The notes under the pieces: model-generated | Database searches by the model: none | What the model was told of the DNA's origin: nothing | Seen by the model: the letters and a program-made list of their open reading frames with translations, nothing else | Translations under genes and position numbers: made by a program | NCBI GenBank assembly: GCA_910592205.1 | Contig: CAJVPJ010000585.1 | Span: forward strand, 1-21,485 | DNA: 21,485 bases | Direction: 5' to 3' | From: Paraglomus occultum | Taxonomy: Eukaryota; Glomeromycota; Glomeromycetes; Paraglomerales; Paraglomeraceae | Part shown: in pieces, positions 1 through 11,033 of the stretch | How positions within the stretch are numbered: position 1 is the first letter of the stretch | Layout of the letters: every line of letters begins with the position of its first letter

Positions 1-154
1 ACTTTGTTTACATCAATATTCGCGACTGTTCCACTATAGAATGATTTACGGATGCTAAACTATTTATGGTAAAAATTCACAGTCATTTTATTATACATTA
101 TCCCGAGCAATATTCAAATATACAAAGTGTCCGGTGACTTTTTTCCACTGAGTG
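1..154. mobile_element. Probable right terminus of a Tc1/mariner-like element, truncated by the window
   Basis: Read on the minus strand, the sequence ending at 154 begins CACTCAGTGGAAAAAAGTCA followed by CCGGACA, and it is flanked at 155-156 by TA, the Tc1/mariner target. Many Tc1 termini start CAGTGG..AAAAGT and carry a CGGACA block. The complete element at 12539-13777 shares the AGTGG..GAAAA core in its own terminal repeat. No transposase reading is visible in the 154 bases present and the other end lies outside the window, so length and autonomy are unknown. It could also be a solo terminus left by decay. Confidence 0.35.
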
Positions 155-212
155 TATGGTTCTTAACAACTAATGACAATAGTAACTTTTCGATATCTAC
201 CAGTCTCACGAC

Positions 213-1399
213 ATGAATACCGATCTCTGGCGAAACTTGGCTATAGATAATAATTTGATTGGGAATAGTGCGTATCGTTTGAGGCAATATAGACGTATTA
301 AATTGAGCAAAGGTGAAGGAAAAAACGGAGAGTCAAATTTGGTAAGTTCAAGAGACCAAATTACAATGATATTCCTTCCTACCAAGAATTCGTCATTGCA
401 TTTAAATCACACGATCCCCATGCTACAAAATAGAGAAGCATTAGTTACTAACAGACAAAAAATCACCCTCACACATCCACAATTCACATGGTATAACAAA
501 TTCCTCCAGCAGTGTAACTATATCACAATAACTAACAAACTTACCCAACCATTTATCGCTTAGACACCATGTACAGTATATTCGTATGAATGCAACCGAA
601 CGTGGGTAAGACTATCACGTGCCTAACCCGTCTATTCAGTAGTGAGATAAATTAGACATATTTGTTATCGCTTGCTGACAGGATCCCCAAGATCGAAATG
701 AATTTTTAATAAGCCGAATGATTACCTTATTTACCATCGGTTACCACGCGTCAATGCTTACAGCTGAGAGACTGCGACATCGTTCTACTTGTATTTGAGG
801 CAACTAGTAACTTAATGGCAATAACATGTGAGTATATTGACCATAGATTGAGTAGGATGAGTAGAATGAACTCTAATAATGCCTCTCTTGAGGGATTGAG
901 AGAGTGTTATAGTAATGGTACAAGGCAAAACCCAAGCCCACGCTATAACGCGTGCTGAAGAGAATTATCAAAATTATTCAGTAATGACGTGAGTGCAGAA
1001 AGCGATCTATCAGAATTCAGATCCAAGCCGGATAGGTCGATTGAATGCTAGAAACCATACAAAAAAGAAATATTAGATGTAAATGAGAGCTTTGGGTAAG
1101 GTTGAGAGGGGGAATTTTTGGGAAAAAAGTGAAGGATGATTTAAAGACGATACAATTTGATAATGCGCCGGAAATAAAAATAAGGATGAATAGGAAGCGT
1201 GATAATAGTGAAGGGAAGATATAGAAAGGATGTATTAATTCAGGCAGATCGTATAGTTTGGCCACGAAATGAAGAATTTGATATGTTAGGGTTGGATCTT
1301 AGTAACCTAATGGCGCAGCGCAACATAAGAATGATAACACGAACGAGACTCAGGATTATGACAGAGGAAACTTTCGACAAAGATATTAATCTTGGTTGA
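213..1399 (+). other. Unresolved coding-like stretches, possible decayed or unrecognised gene
   Basis: An ATG at 213 opens 43 codons ending exactly at a strong donor (GTAAGT at 342). Further open stretches follow: one after an AG near 682 (starting DPQDRNEF), one overlapping it from about 768 to 950 (containing EATSNLMAIT), and one at 1199-1399 (ending KDINLG, stop at 1397-1399). Phases allow exon 1 to join either of the first two, but I could not chain all of them without stops. The overlapping frames at 680-800 are mutually exclusive. I recognise no family. This may be a gene with missed exons, a pseudogene, or chance. Confidence 0.2.
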
Positions 1400-2158
1400 T
1401 ACGTTGCATAGCCTAGATCAGGCCTATGCAGTGGGTTGTCTAACAGTTGTTCCGACAATATTTCGTCATCGCTGCTATCATTAAACCTTAGATCTCGCGA
1501 GTAGACTTTATATCTTCGTGACACAAGTTTCTCATCTTCGCCGCCCCGCTCTCGTTATCCTTATTCCGTTCATCCGAATCCCGACGCGTTACGATGTCTC
1601 TTTCCACTCTTTCGGTTCCCATTATTCTCTTTGCCGTTGCTTTCAAAGCCTTCTGTAACTTGTTATCCTAGTTTGGTTAAAGTCAATTGTAATTTATCTT
1701 TCCGTTGTTGGCAATTGGCATTTGAGGAACAAGACAGGTCATTATTCTCTCTGTCAGAGCTATTTTTGCCAAAAGTGAACGTGATTTCGTCATGTGAAAG
1801 TTTCTATTCTAAGAATCATCCGAAAACTATCGTAAATTTGTTGAGAATCCTTTCTTTTGCGAATATGTCTAGCCCTCCTTGGTACATTTTTGTGTCAGAG
1901 GTCTCCTTGCATACGAGTATTTCCAGGGTCGATACTTTCGTAACCGTAGCAGACATTGTAACAGTAAAGCCATATCACTATCTGTGCAATCAAATGATCC
2001 TTGAGGGTTTTCGATCAACGAGATTTGTCTTACTTCGGGCTACATCATTTGGAAGCAAAAACGTGAAGCGTACATCCCCACACACAACGTACACGCTGTC
2101 GAAAATGGCTTGTGGCTTTAAGAAACTGTATGTCTGCACCGCTCAGGTAATGTCGTAG
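1240..2158. other. Unresolved GC-richer stretch with open frames on both strands
   Basis: The longest single frame is on the plus strand, 1631-2158 (175 codons, no recognisable motif). On the minus strand one frame stays protein-like from about 2130 to 1300 but is broken by about nine stops, in clusters. One segment could be split by an intron with a good donor and a CACAG acceptor near 1989, yet the next joins do not keep frame. Because several frames look equally protein-like, composition alone may explain the impression. I do not choose a strand or a product. Confidence 0.18.
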
Positions 2159-2206
2159 CATATCGTTAATTGGGATGCTTAGTTTCAGGCAAATGTCATT
2201 TGGCGC

Positions 2207-2210
2207 AAAA
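2207..2210 (-). terminator. Pol III terminator of tRNA-Pro
   Basis: On the minus strand a TTTT run lies 6 nt beyond the tRNA 3' end. This is the minimal RNA polymerase III terminator at a normal distance. Confidence 0.7.
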
Positions 2211-2216
2211 TATTGA

Positions 2217-2288
2217 GGGCTCTGCCGGGAATTGAACCCGGGACCTCGTGTACCCGAAACACGAATCATTCGTCTAGACCACAGAGCC
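2217..2288 (-). tRNA. tRNA-Pro (anticodon CGG)
   Basis: The minus strand folds as a complete 72-nt tRNA: acceptor stem GGCTCTG paired with CAGAGCC plus discriminator C; D-arm GTCTAGACGAATGAT; anticodon stem CGTGT/ACACG around loop TTCGGGT; T-arm CCGGG TTCAATT CCCGG. The anticodon is CGG at 2256-2254, reading the proline codon CCG. The internal pol III A box (TGGTCTAGACG) and B box (GGTTCAATTCC) are intact. The overall sequence follows the eukaryotic tRNA-Pro pattern. There is no intron after position 37 and no encoded CCA, as expected for a nuclear eukaryotic gene. Confidence 0.95.
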
Positions 2289-5200
2289 ATGACAGCAGAT
2301 TAAGTGTAATTATTAAAATAGAAATACTGTTTTAAATAAATATAAAGGGGAACACTTAGAAAATATAGTAATGGGGAACAAGATGAGTTCTCGAAAATGT
2401 GAAAACCGGTTACAAAAAAAATAAATAAATAATAAAAGACCCTTTGGCAATGCTCTTAAAAATTTCATCCTATTACTATCCAGTCAGAAGATTATTTCAC
2501 TTGCTCTTAATATTAAAAATATGCCTTGTAGATCATGACAATTCATTGTAACAGCTTAAAGCGAGCACTTCGTTGTGATAAAATTTCTCAGAATATAGAT
2601 AGTCTTAATTATGCGCATTGTTAAAATTAGACAGCGAATTGCTGACCTGAGGGTAATGTGAATAGGCTATTCTACCGAGACTCTAGCTTATAAGTCCATA
2701 CTAAATGGTTTCAGTTCATGCTCAGTAACAGTTGCTGGTAATAATTCAGTAATTTTAAAGTATAGTACAATAGCTTGCGTTTCAAATTATAATTAGATAG
2801 ATTTTTATTCCAATAGTAATAGCAAGTTACGATCATGGACTAGGAAAATTCACATTTGTAAAATTTCAGCGAAGAGATTATATATGCTTAGTAACAACAG
2901 GAACATGAGTTTAGATTAAGAATGAGAAAATTTTTACTTAATGCAATGAAACATTATCGGACCAAGTGCCGCGGAAGAGCAAATAGTAATCGGCTTTAGC
3001 TTTACTTTTGCGTAAACGACAATGTAAATATACTAGTTGTGACTTTCTGACTAGCGAAGGGTTGACCCTAAAGTTGTCTCTTAAATATTTAATTCGTTAT
3101 TACAGCATCCGAACAGATATCGAAATATCGTAATAGTAAGTATCGGACGAATAAAAGAAAAGGATTGATATGAAAAAGAAACCAACTAAAGAGAGACGAA
3201 TTGAAGCCAGTTGATTGTAATTATCTGATACAAATTTATGCAAGTTACAACTCAAGCTATTGGGCAATTTCAGAATATCATCATATTTTTTTTGTACACT
3301 CTTCATCGCTGTGAACTTCAACCAATTGAATGTGTAAAAGGTAAAGTTGCAAAGTTGACACACATCCAATCTAAGGTCAGTTTACATATTATGGAGAAAA
3401 TTCCTTAGAATAACGAGAGATTGTGCGATAAAATTTGTTACACCATTTTCTCGATGAGATATCTCCGGCTTTGGCAAACAAACAGTTATATTGTAAGTAA
3501 ATTCTTAAGTTACGTTTTTGAAAAATGGAAATTAAAATTTGATTAGCTATTTAAGTTACTAATCGGAAATTATTGATAAAATTCATGTCTGGGAGTTGAT
3601 TTTACCAGAAAAAACAACGGTATTTTTTTAAAATCACGTGTTGCTTAATATAAATATCATACGATGCGGTCTTTATTACTAGGTGGGGGCCGAACTCCAG
3701 AATTGTAAAAGACGATATTAATATGACAATATAACACTTGTTAAATCAACGTTCCATTGTTTGATGTTTGGTAACACAAAACATTATTATATCAAAACCA
3801 AGCGGTTTGTCTCGCATTGGCATTTTAGAACTTTCTTCTGTAAAATATCCACCGACATTTCTTTCTGGGAACTGTAAAACTTATACTCGCCTACAGTGCT
3901 AAACTATACGATTGAACTTAGAATAAATCGACTATTCTTTTTCGTTTGATCTGATATTACAGATTTACCTAATCCACTTCAGCCTGCAACAACGACGCAG
4001 CGCATACACGTATTGGCTCAACAACTAGTTTTATGCTTGGACAAATAACGCAATTCGATGATAGCCTTAATTGATTTTATTACCGATTATAATAATATTA
4101 ATATGTGTTAATTAACTAGTACTAAGATATTTGTGTTTCTAAGCGCACAGTCGGTCGTCCTACCATAGTAATATTAATACGTGATCTGTATTGGACAATA
4201 AATATGAGAAACTGTCTTGCAAAGCACTTAAATATCATCATGTAAAAAAGTGGTTTAATGTTATTTTATACATATTTGGAGACATCGAAGGTCATAGGAA
4301 GGCTTCTGTGATGTAAAGGTAGCAATCACTACTTTGTAAAACTTTACACTTTGAAATTCAAATGTTTTTGTTCTCGTTGTGTATGTAATTTGATTTTATG
4401 TACATTTCACTCTTGCACACCTCGTTAATATTCTCGCCGTAGACTACGAAGTAACGCGTTCAAACTACCAGTGCGCATGCGACCAATTAGGTTTCGTATA
4501 GCAAAATGAAATGATTAAACGAATGGACAATAGCGTTCAAAACATCATGACCTATTACTATATATTGTTCAATGTAATTAATATAATATTCGTATTCCTC
4601 TTTTCAACACTATTGTTTAGGCACCTTGATTTGCAAGTAATATTACACGCTCTTTTACATCAAGGGACAAACAATCTCTCTTCAAATAAGTAGACGTGAT
4701 TGGCTCGTTCACTTTCCGAACGTAGTTTTTAGACCGAAAATGTTTCGTCGGAAAAGCTTAGTACCCAGTAGGATATTGTCTGTTGAAATCATATCTCATC
4801 AGCCCGATTTCAAGCCATGAAATGCTCAAGTCGGACAGTACGCTCACAAGACTGGTATCGAAGCTTAATTAAATCGGTGGGCAAGAGTTCGAGGTGCCTG
4901 CTCTTGCGCGAGTCTCATGCATTGTATGTGGCGGAACTCGTATTAAAAAAATAAAAGGCGAACAATACAATACAGTACAATACAAAACGTCTAAGCTATA
5001 TATAGTTCAAGGAGACACTAACAAAGTTGGGTGTCGAATAAATATGCATTTTTTCCCATAGCTTAACGGCAAACAGAATGCGTGATAAGCGAAGGAGATA
5101 AAGATTACTACATGTCTGAAAATACAGTAGGGACTTCCATTGTAAATTTATATAACAAATGAACGAATCAATGTCTTCAAGTACCAATTTAGCCAAATGT

Positions 5201-5401
5201 TCTTACAAAAAGCGTTTGACAAGGAATGGTTATTACCATTACCCCATAATCTCTCAATTTGGACATCTGGACTCCAATGAGTGGACAATGAACATCGAAA
5301 CGGGTCCTTTGTAAATCTAAACGTTCTCATCATCAGAATAAACATGAACATTTAATATACATATATTAATTAATATTATAGTTATTGTTACCTCGTTTGT
5401 C
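2289..5401. other. Intergenic region, no gene supported
   Basis: About 3.1 kb of AT-rich sequence. The longest open frames (3100-3369 minus, 89 codons with one hydrophobic stretch; 4511-4693 plus; 4996-5196 and 5148-5351 minus) lack motifs and convincing splice partners, and I treat them as chance. Around 4965-4985 there is a short degenerate AATACA repeat. No tRNA, rRNA or transposon ends were seen. Confidence 0.5.
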
Positions 5402-5424
5402 TCACGTGATTGCCTCTTTATATA
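5402..5424 (+). promoter_or_regulatory. Possible core promoter of the RhoGAP gene (E-box plus TATA-like box)
   Basis: A perfect palindromic TCACGTGA (E-box, bHLH or Cbf1-type) at 5402-5409 is followed by TTTATATA at 5417-5424, 52 nt before the chosen ATG at 5476. Position and order fit a promoter. No binding data can be inferred. Confidence 0.35.
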
Positions 5425-5475
5425 CCCAGATGCGATTTTCGCATATTAAGCACTCCTTACTTCCTTCTGCTCGAG

Positions 5476-8044
5476 ATGTCACAGTCGCATTCACATTTTC
5501 TTGACAACAGTAATATTACGAGACAGAACTTAAAAAATTGGTGGAAGCATTTTACAGCAAAGACTGCAAAGAAGGGGCCTGATGATAAAGGAAAAGGAAC
5601 GTGTGGTAAGTAGACACATAAATAATACTTACCGTTTAGTGTTCGATCTATCAGACTTAGAACCCTCCGACGTCGAATGGCAACCGTATGGCTCACAGCC
5701 AGAATGGAGCTATTTCAAGAGTTTCGAGGTGTTTATTTCTGGAATTAGTGGACTTGTAATATATATACACTAGAAAGCCCCCCACTCTTACTAGGGTAAC
5801 AGTTGCAATATGTACTTTCTCTATTTATTGTGAAATATAGGACCACAGTCGATATTCGGAACAGATCTGACGCGCGCCATTGAGTACGCAAGCGTTCCAA
5901 TATGTATGGCCGGTGCTGATGGACGACAATATGTTTATGGATATATCCCTACTATAGTTGCTAAATGCGGGATGTATTTAAAGGAGAAAGGTATTGTTAC
6001 GTATTCCAATCTTAACAATATTTTGTGAGAGGTAAAAATAAATGAGAGTATAATATATGCCATTGGAGATACATATTGATATGTCTACAAGTATGTTAAC
6101 TTTCAATTATTCTAGCTACACCTACCGAAGGTATATTTAGACTTAGCGGATCCGCGAAGAGAATAAAAGAATTGCAGGCAATCTTTGATTCACCTCCCTC
6201 CTATGGCAAGACATTGACCTGGTTGGGATATTCAGTCCATGATGCCGCTAACGTGCTAAGAAGATATCTGAACAATCTACCTGACCCAGTGATACCACAT
6301 CAATGGTACGAACCGTTCAGACGCGTTCTAGGTAAAATTATATATGTGTCTGTCGCTCATTTGTTTTGTTAATATTTCATTTGAACTCAATCTTTTCCTC
6401 GTTCTTTTTCAAGTCAATTATCCGGACGCACACAGAAGAGTACTGGCATATCAGAAACTGATTGCAAAAATTCCGAAAGAGAATCAGAACCTACTGCTCT
6501 ATATTCTTGATCTTCTCGCAGTATTTTCATCAAAGGCGGATCAAAACCTGATGCCGTCGAAGAATCTGGCTTCCATATTCCAACCGGGTATTCTTTCTCA
6601 TCCCGATCATGACATGGCTCCTGAGCAGTACAAACTATCGCAAGAAGTTGTAGAATTTTTGATAGATTATCAAAGCTATTTTTTGATAAATGTTCCATAT
6701 AGCAACAGCAACAGCAACATATCCTCTCCGCAAGCGCAGCCTTCTACTTCGGCAATAGCATCAACATCAAGCGAAGTGCCACCGCCGCCACCACCGCCAA
6801 GACCAGTTAATCATGAGGGTAACACTCAATCATTAATAGAACCCGCCGATTTAAATAATCCACGACCTCCACCTAAGCTGTTAACTCGCCGTCCATCGCT
6901 CAATGGGGATCGTACGACTGGTGACTCTATAGCAAACCTAACTCGTTCAAAGTCTCTTGGAAGTCGTCCATTACCTAATAAAAAACAGCGAAGGAGACGA
7001 GATGAAGAATCAAATGCGAACGGTGAAATTGCAAGCGGTAATGACAATTTTAGTACGGGTTATTATTGGATTTAAAATTTTTTCTCCAATGTTGTTTTGG
7101 TCATCTCTTGGCTGTCGAATTGTTGAATTATCTTGGATACTGTTTATTGTTGAAGAAATTATTTAATTAGATACGGTAGATTTCTTAATGTGATAATTGA
7201 ACGACAATTTGTTTTGTTGGGAATATATGCGTGGGTTTGCATAATGCATTACAATAATCAATATTAACTATATACTTCCTTTTTTTCACCTATTATATAT
7301 ATATATTTGCCATTATATGCCTCGCGATGATTTCGATTCGGGAATTTGTACAATTTGTCAATAAAACTATCTAACATCTGGTATGCATTGTCACTTTATA
7401 TGATCGAAATATGATTCTCATTGTTACGTTGTTCAATATCACTTTGTCCTACTGGTTCTCGTCTTCATCCAGATTTGAAGCGACAAGTTCGAGAAGTAAA
7501 CCAAATAAATCCAACGAAAGTAAGGCCATCCACGCAGGAACGGTCATCATTAAGTAGTCCAGCGAGCAGTCTAAAACCGGACAAATCGGACAAAAAACCA
7601 TCGAAATTACGAAAAAAGTCACTACACAAAGTGCATCCGAAGTTGTCAAGACAAACACGAATGTCAGCGTCTCAGGATAATGTCAGCGTTTCTTCAGAGA
7701 GTGCTCGACGAAAACAAGTACGATCCAATTCTGTTTCTGGGTCATCTAAATCCGGAGCACGGAATGCGATAAAAGCGCAGAAATCAAAAAATACCAATTC
7801 GGAATCGGGCGATGAAGAGGAAGGAAAAGAAAACAGTTCAGCCTCAAGCATTTCGAGAAAGTCTAAGCGACGTAAGAGGCAAGTTATTGAAAAAGAAAAG
7901 GGGAAAGAGCAGGATAAGGAAAAAGGCAAAGAAGAGAAAATGACATTCTTCCTTGAATTAAGACGTAAGATACGATTTGGAAGTGGTGAGAGCAGTGGGG
8001 AAGAGAAACAGATAGAACGTGTAAAGAAGGTGAAGCGGGATTAA
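5476..8044 (+). CDS. Rho GTPase-activating protein, Sac7/Bag7-like (five exons)
   Basis: Exons 5476-5605, 5841-5990, 6116-6331, 6414-7037 and 7473-8044 join in frame (every junction is phase 1) to give 563 codons. Proteins of this family speed GTP hydrolysis on Rho-type GTPases; yeast Sac7 and Bag7 act on Rho1 in wall integrity and actin control. The RhoGAP domain covers about residues 48-255. It starts at IFGTDL, carries the arginine finger in EGIFRLSGSAKR (Arg102), then YLNNLPDPVIP, and ends with the conserved NLASIFQPGI. After the domain come a seven-proline run (288-294, a possible SH3 or profilin ligand) and a Ser/Arg/Lys-rich tail with KQRRRR. Met 5476 was chosen over the in-frame ATG at 5410 because the longer N-terminus overlaps the TATA-like box. 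Exon 5 has only low-complexity sequence, so its attachment rests on phase and a pyrimidine-rich acceptor. GTPase target inferred. Confidence 0.88.
7360..7365 (+). promoter_or_regulatory. Possible intronic poly(A) signal of the RhoGAP gene
   Basis: AATAAA lies inside the long fourth intron (7038-7472). If intron 4 is not spliced, the frame runs 12 codons past the donor and stops at 7073-7075. A transcript ending near here would encode about 385 residues with the GAP domain and proline-rich part but without the basic tail. Confidence 0.35.
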
Positions 8045-9202
8045 TGCAAGTGGACATTAGCGAACTCTTCCCCATTTGACTGACAATTGCTCTATGAACC
8101 AAGGCAAATCGTTCAATAATAATTATGCTGTTAGATGTATCAATAAGACTTACATTTATGTATTTACATTAGTGCTCTTCTCAGTTCGTGGTGAGCTCGT
8201 GATTATACCGTTTGGTATGTATCCGAAGCTTTTCCCTCCAGGACTGTTCTGTCTGTCGAGGTTGGTAAACCGTTCAATTATTCTACCCGATACCAAACAT
8301 ATGCCAATTTTATTTATATAATACACGAGCAACTGGATTACTGTAATATTGGCATATTTGCCATCACGTCACGCCAATTATTCGTGTATTTCTAAAATGT
8401 TTTCGTCTTGATACAGACGGTATTCTATTTCATTCAAACCATATGATGTGAACATATTTAATTAAAATAAATTTACGAACAAGATTTTCACTGTCAACAC
8501 TATGCGATCGGTCCTCAAAACTGCAGTGACGCTTTTAATTAATCTTGGCGAGTTGACAGTAATATTGACCTTTGGTCGGCTGTCATTAACAGTGTACCCA
8601 AGTACCAATTTTTCTGGTTGTCTAGAGTGTATTAATATTAACATTAATATGTCTACGTACACATGATACTCATTAAAAGATTTTCATCGGTTGGGTTTGC
8701 ATTTTTCTCTTATTTATTCATAGCTATCTTCTGCCATTTGGTTTACTCTTTCAACTTGCGACTTGGATTTGTGATAATCAAACTCTAACTTCATCAATTC
8801 GACATTTTATCTGCATGCAGTGAGTTGGTATAGTGCAAACCGGATACAAAGTATATAGCTCCTTTTGTCCTCATCGCCATTTCTCTCTGCCACACTTACC
8901 TTAGCAACAATTTAAATTGCTTACACCATATTCATTATCATGAATGAAATTGCAATCATGAACTTTTGGATTTCTGGTATGGTTTGAGGATAACTGCTGC
9001 AACATCTGTACTGCTGGACAAGATCCATTGCTTTTGATTATCTAAAGTACTACAAGATTGCGAGGGATATGATGAGGTTTTGAGACGATAGCAGGAGAGA
9101 AACGTACGTCCTTGCGCGCTTGCGTGTGTTAGATGACAAGTGATACTTGAGTATTCTGTTCCATTATTTCCACAGTCTCCATTTCTGTTGTTATTGGCAT
9201 TC
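8045..9202. other. Region downstream of the RhoGAP gene, no gene resolved
   Basis: The first part should be 3' untranslated sequence of the RhoGAP gene; AATAAG near 8142 and AATAAA at 8466-8471 are the nearest poly(A)-like hexamers. Open frames at 8076-8321 (+) and 8462-8662 (-) show no motif. On the minus strand between about 8930 and 9215 there are two protein-like stretches that could be linked by an intron. One ends EQNTQ before a GTATCA donor; the other starts IIKSNGSCP after a TTTAG acceptor near 9044. They may be further exons or debris of the minus-strand gene described next, but I could not connect them in frame. Confidence 0.3.
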
Positions 9203-10450
9203 TCACCATGATCCAGATTTTCTCTTGACTTCCTCAGTATCCGAGGTGTTATTTGAGGTTCCACTTGGCCCAGGCTCAAAAAAAAAGCCCCTAGCGTAAG
9301 CAGAAGCGTGGCTCATATAATCTGGCATATTAATATTAAATTCATTCTAATATTATGGCTGGTAAGATGAACCAAATATCTTTTAATGTTCGGGGTAACT
9401 CTTGTTGAAGTTATAGCAAGACTGTCTTCAGTTTTCTACAAACGTATAGACATGGTTTCGGTTGAACTGAAGGAGGTATATATACCAATAACATCAACAT
9501 TTTTTACCGACTTTCTCTATGACATTACCCTCTTGTTCTCCTCATTGTAATCCTCACAGTTTCTTTCTGCCACCTAATTAATGTTGATATTTGCATTCTA
9601 TTATAAAACATTATGTACGTACTAAATTTACTCTAATAAATAACTTACCTTCTTCTCTACAAGTGAAAAAATTTTCTGTAGTTTAATATTTGTATATTGA
9701 TTCTCTTGATGGAACTCAATCTGTAGGGCACACACATAAATATCAGCAATTACCGTATAGCACTGGTTCTAGTACCCCCTTGGTATAATACCCCCCTTGA
9801 TTAGTACCCAGGTTTTATACTAGTCTCTTCTCATTTATTTTGGTAAAGTATCCGGGGTACTTTCATGATACATTATTATGATTAACTTTTCTCGTGCATT
9901 TCATTGACGACGTACCTTTTGGGTTGTATTTGAATAACGAATACCTTTATTCCCGCGTATAGGCATACTTGAGAATGCTGAAGATGCAAATTTTCGATTA
10001 TCAATTAATACTAATACTGATACGATTGCAAGAAAATTACTACAAAAATTATTATGGACCCCCCTGGTACAATATCCTCCCCTGGTATATAGCAAAACAT
10101 GCAATAAATAAACATACCGCTGTTTTCTATCCATACTGTTCCAGTTCCATTGAATCACTTCTTCCTAATGCTGTAATGTAATGATGAAATGTTATTAGTC
10201 CTACTTCATAAAACTCAATTGGGAGTCCCAAATACGTATGTACATCAGTTTCCATTTTTTCTAGCCCTGTCTTTTCTCCTAAGTCTTGGCTTTGATTCAG
10301 CGCAGTCATGAAGACATCCAGTATTTGCGAGTGGCTGGTCCTCAGTGTGTCCAGGATAGATCGTACGGAAAAAACGCCAAGAGTGTTGGATTCGGGGAAG
10401 TTAAGATCCAGTTCACATCTTTTTGCCGACAATACTCGCGGGATTGTTTC
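9203..10450 (-). CDS. Unrecognised multi-exon gene or recent pseudogene, partly resolved
   Basis: Reading the minus strand, four exons chain with good GT..AG borders and compatible phases: 9977-9916, 9720-9649 (starts IEFHQENQYT), 9573-9529 (45 nt, VAERNCEDYNEENKR) and 9346-9203 (contains MPDYMSHASAY, stop TGA at 9205-9203). Upstream, 10450-10159 is open for about 97 codons (contains CELDLNFPES and HSQILDVFMT) and can join the next exon only through a weak GTGATT donor. This frame has no ATG near its start. Just upstream an adjacent frame (FWFNVADTMTKKQ) looks like its continuation after a one-base shift. That suggests either an unseen intron or a frameshift, hence a possible pseudogene. I recognise no domain. 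Confidence 0.38.
9773..10092. repeat. Dispersed C-run/GGTAY motif, two clusters
   Basis: At 9773-9809 and 10058-10092 the plus strand carries imperfect copies of a motif: a run of 4-6 C, then (T)TGGTAY, then AATA, then another C-run. Each cluster contains two C-runs. Both clusters fall in putative introns of the minus-strand gene around them. The copies are short and diverged. Confidence 0.4.
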
Positions 10451-11033
10451 TTAGTCATTGTGTCGGCGACATTAAACCAAAACATATCAGTATAGTGTTT
10501 GTCAATAAATTAATCGGCAGGCCACCACTCGTTATCGTTGGTTCCGACAGATCACAGTCTACCGCAGACGTTTCTTTCGCGCTTAGCAGATGTTTAAAGT
10601 ACACGGAACCTACCTGAGAGTATAGAAAAGTTAACGGCAGGAGGACTTTGACGTGTCGCGTTCTTTTCTGTGAATGATTTTAAGTCATCAACAATCACGT
10701 GTATCTCGTAAGAGATCTTTCACCAATTTCCCCAGTAATTATCATTGGAACTCGACCACATGTATGCCAACTTAACTTATACGCAAATCACGTCGAAACA
10801 TCCTCTCGCATAAAATCAACGCTTGTCGTTTATCAACCATACGGCCGTGTGACGCCGACATGATTTGTAGTTTCAAAAGCCCACACACTTTGGTTACCCA
10901 TCTTAGATAACACCAATACCTTAGTTGAAGACACTTACATCCAGAAATTTACCCAAGAATCAGTTTACTTTGTTACAGAAAAATTTACCATACTCTATAA
11001 TGGTTTATTAGAACTTGCCATTTCATCTTGTAG
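10451..11033. other. Unresolved region between gene fragments
   Basis: Minus strand 10615-10510 is open and protein-like after a pyrimidine-rich AG (starts VGSVYFKHLLSAK). It overlaps a second protein-like frame (containing NDNEWWPAD) and a plus-strand frame at 10423-10617. These cannot all be real. They may be the 5' part of the minus-strand gene downstream. From 10620 to 11033 I see nothing specific; a CACGTG core occurs at about 10696. Confidence 0.25.

Noticed and set aside
1631-2158. 175-codon plus-strand ORF as a gene
   Set aside because: No motif, no splice context, and competing minus-strand frames look equally protein-like. Kept only as an unresolved region.
2045-2290. 81-codon minus-strand ORF
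   Set aside because: It runs straight through the tRNA-Pro gene. The N-terminal half is translated tRNA.
3100-3369. 89-codon minus-strand ORF with a hydrophobic stretch
   Set aside because: Isolated in AT-rich sequence, no signal peptide logic, no motif, no neighbouring exons.
8956-9279. 107-codon minus-strand ORF
   Set aside because: It overlaps in another frame the exon ending at 9203 that fits the exon chain. Its Asn/Ser-rich content looks like an out-of-frame reading.
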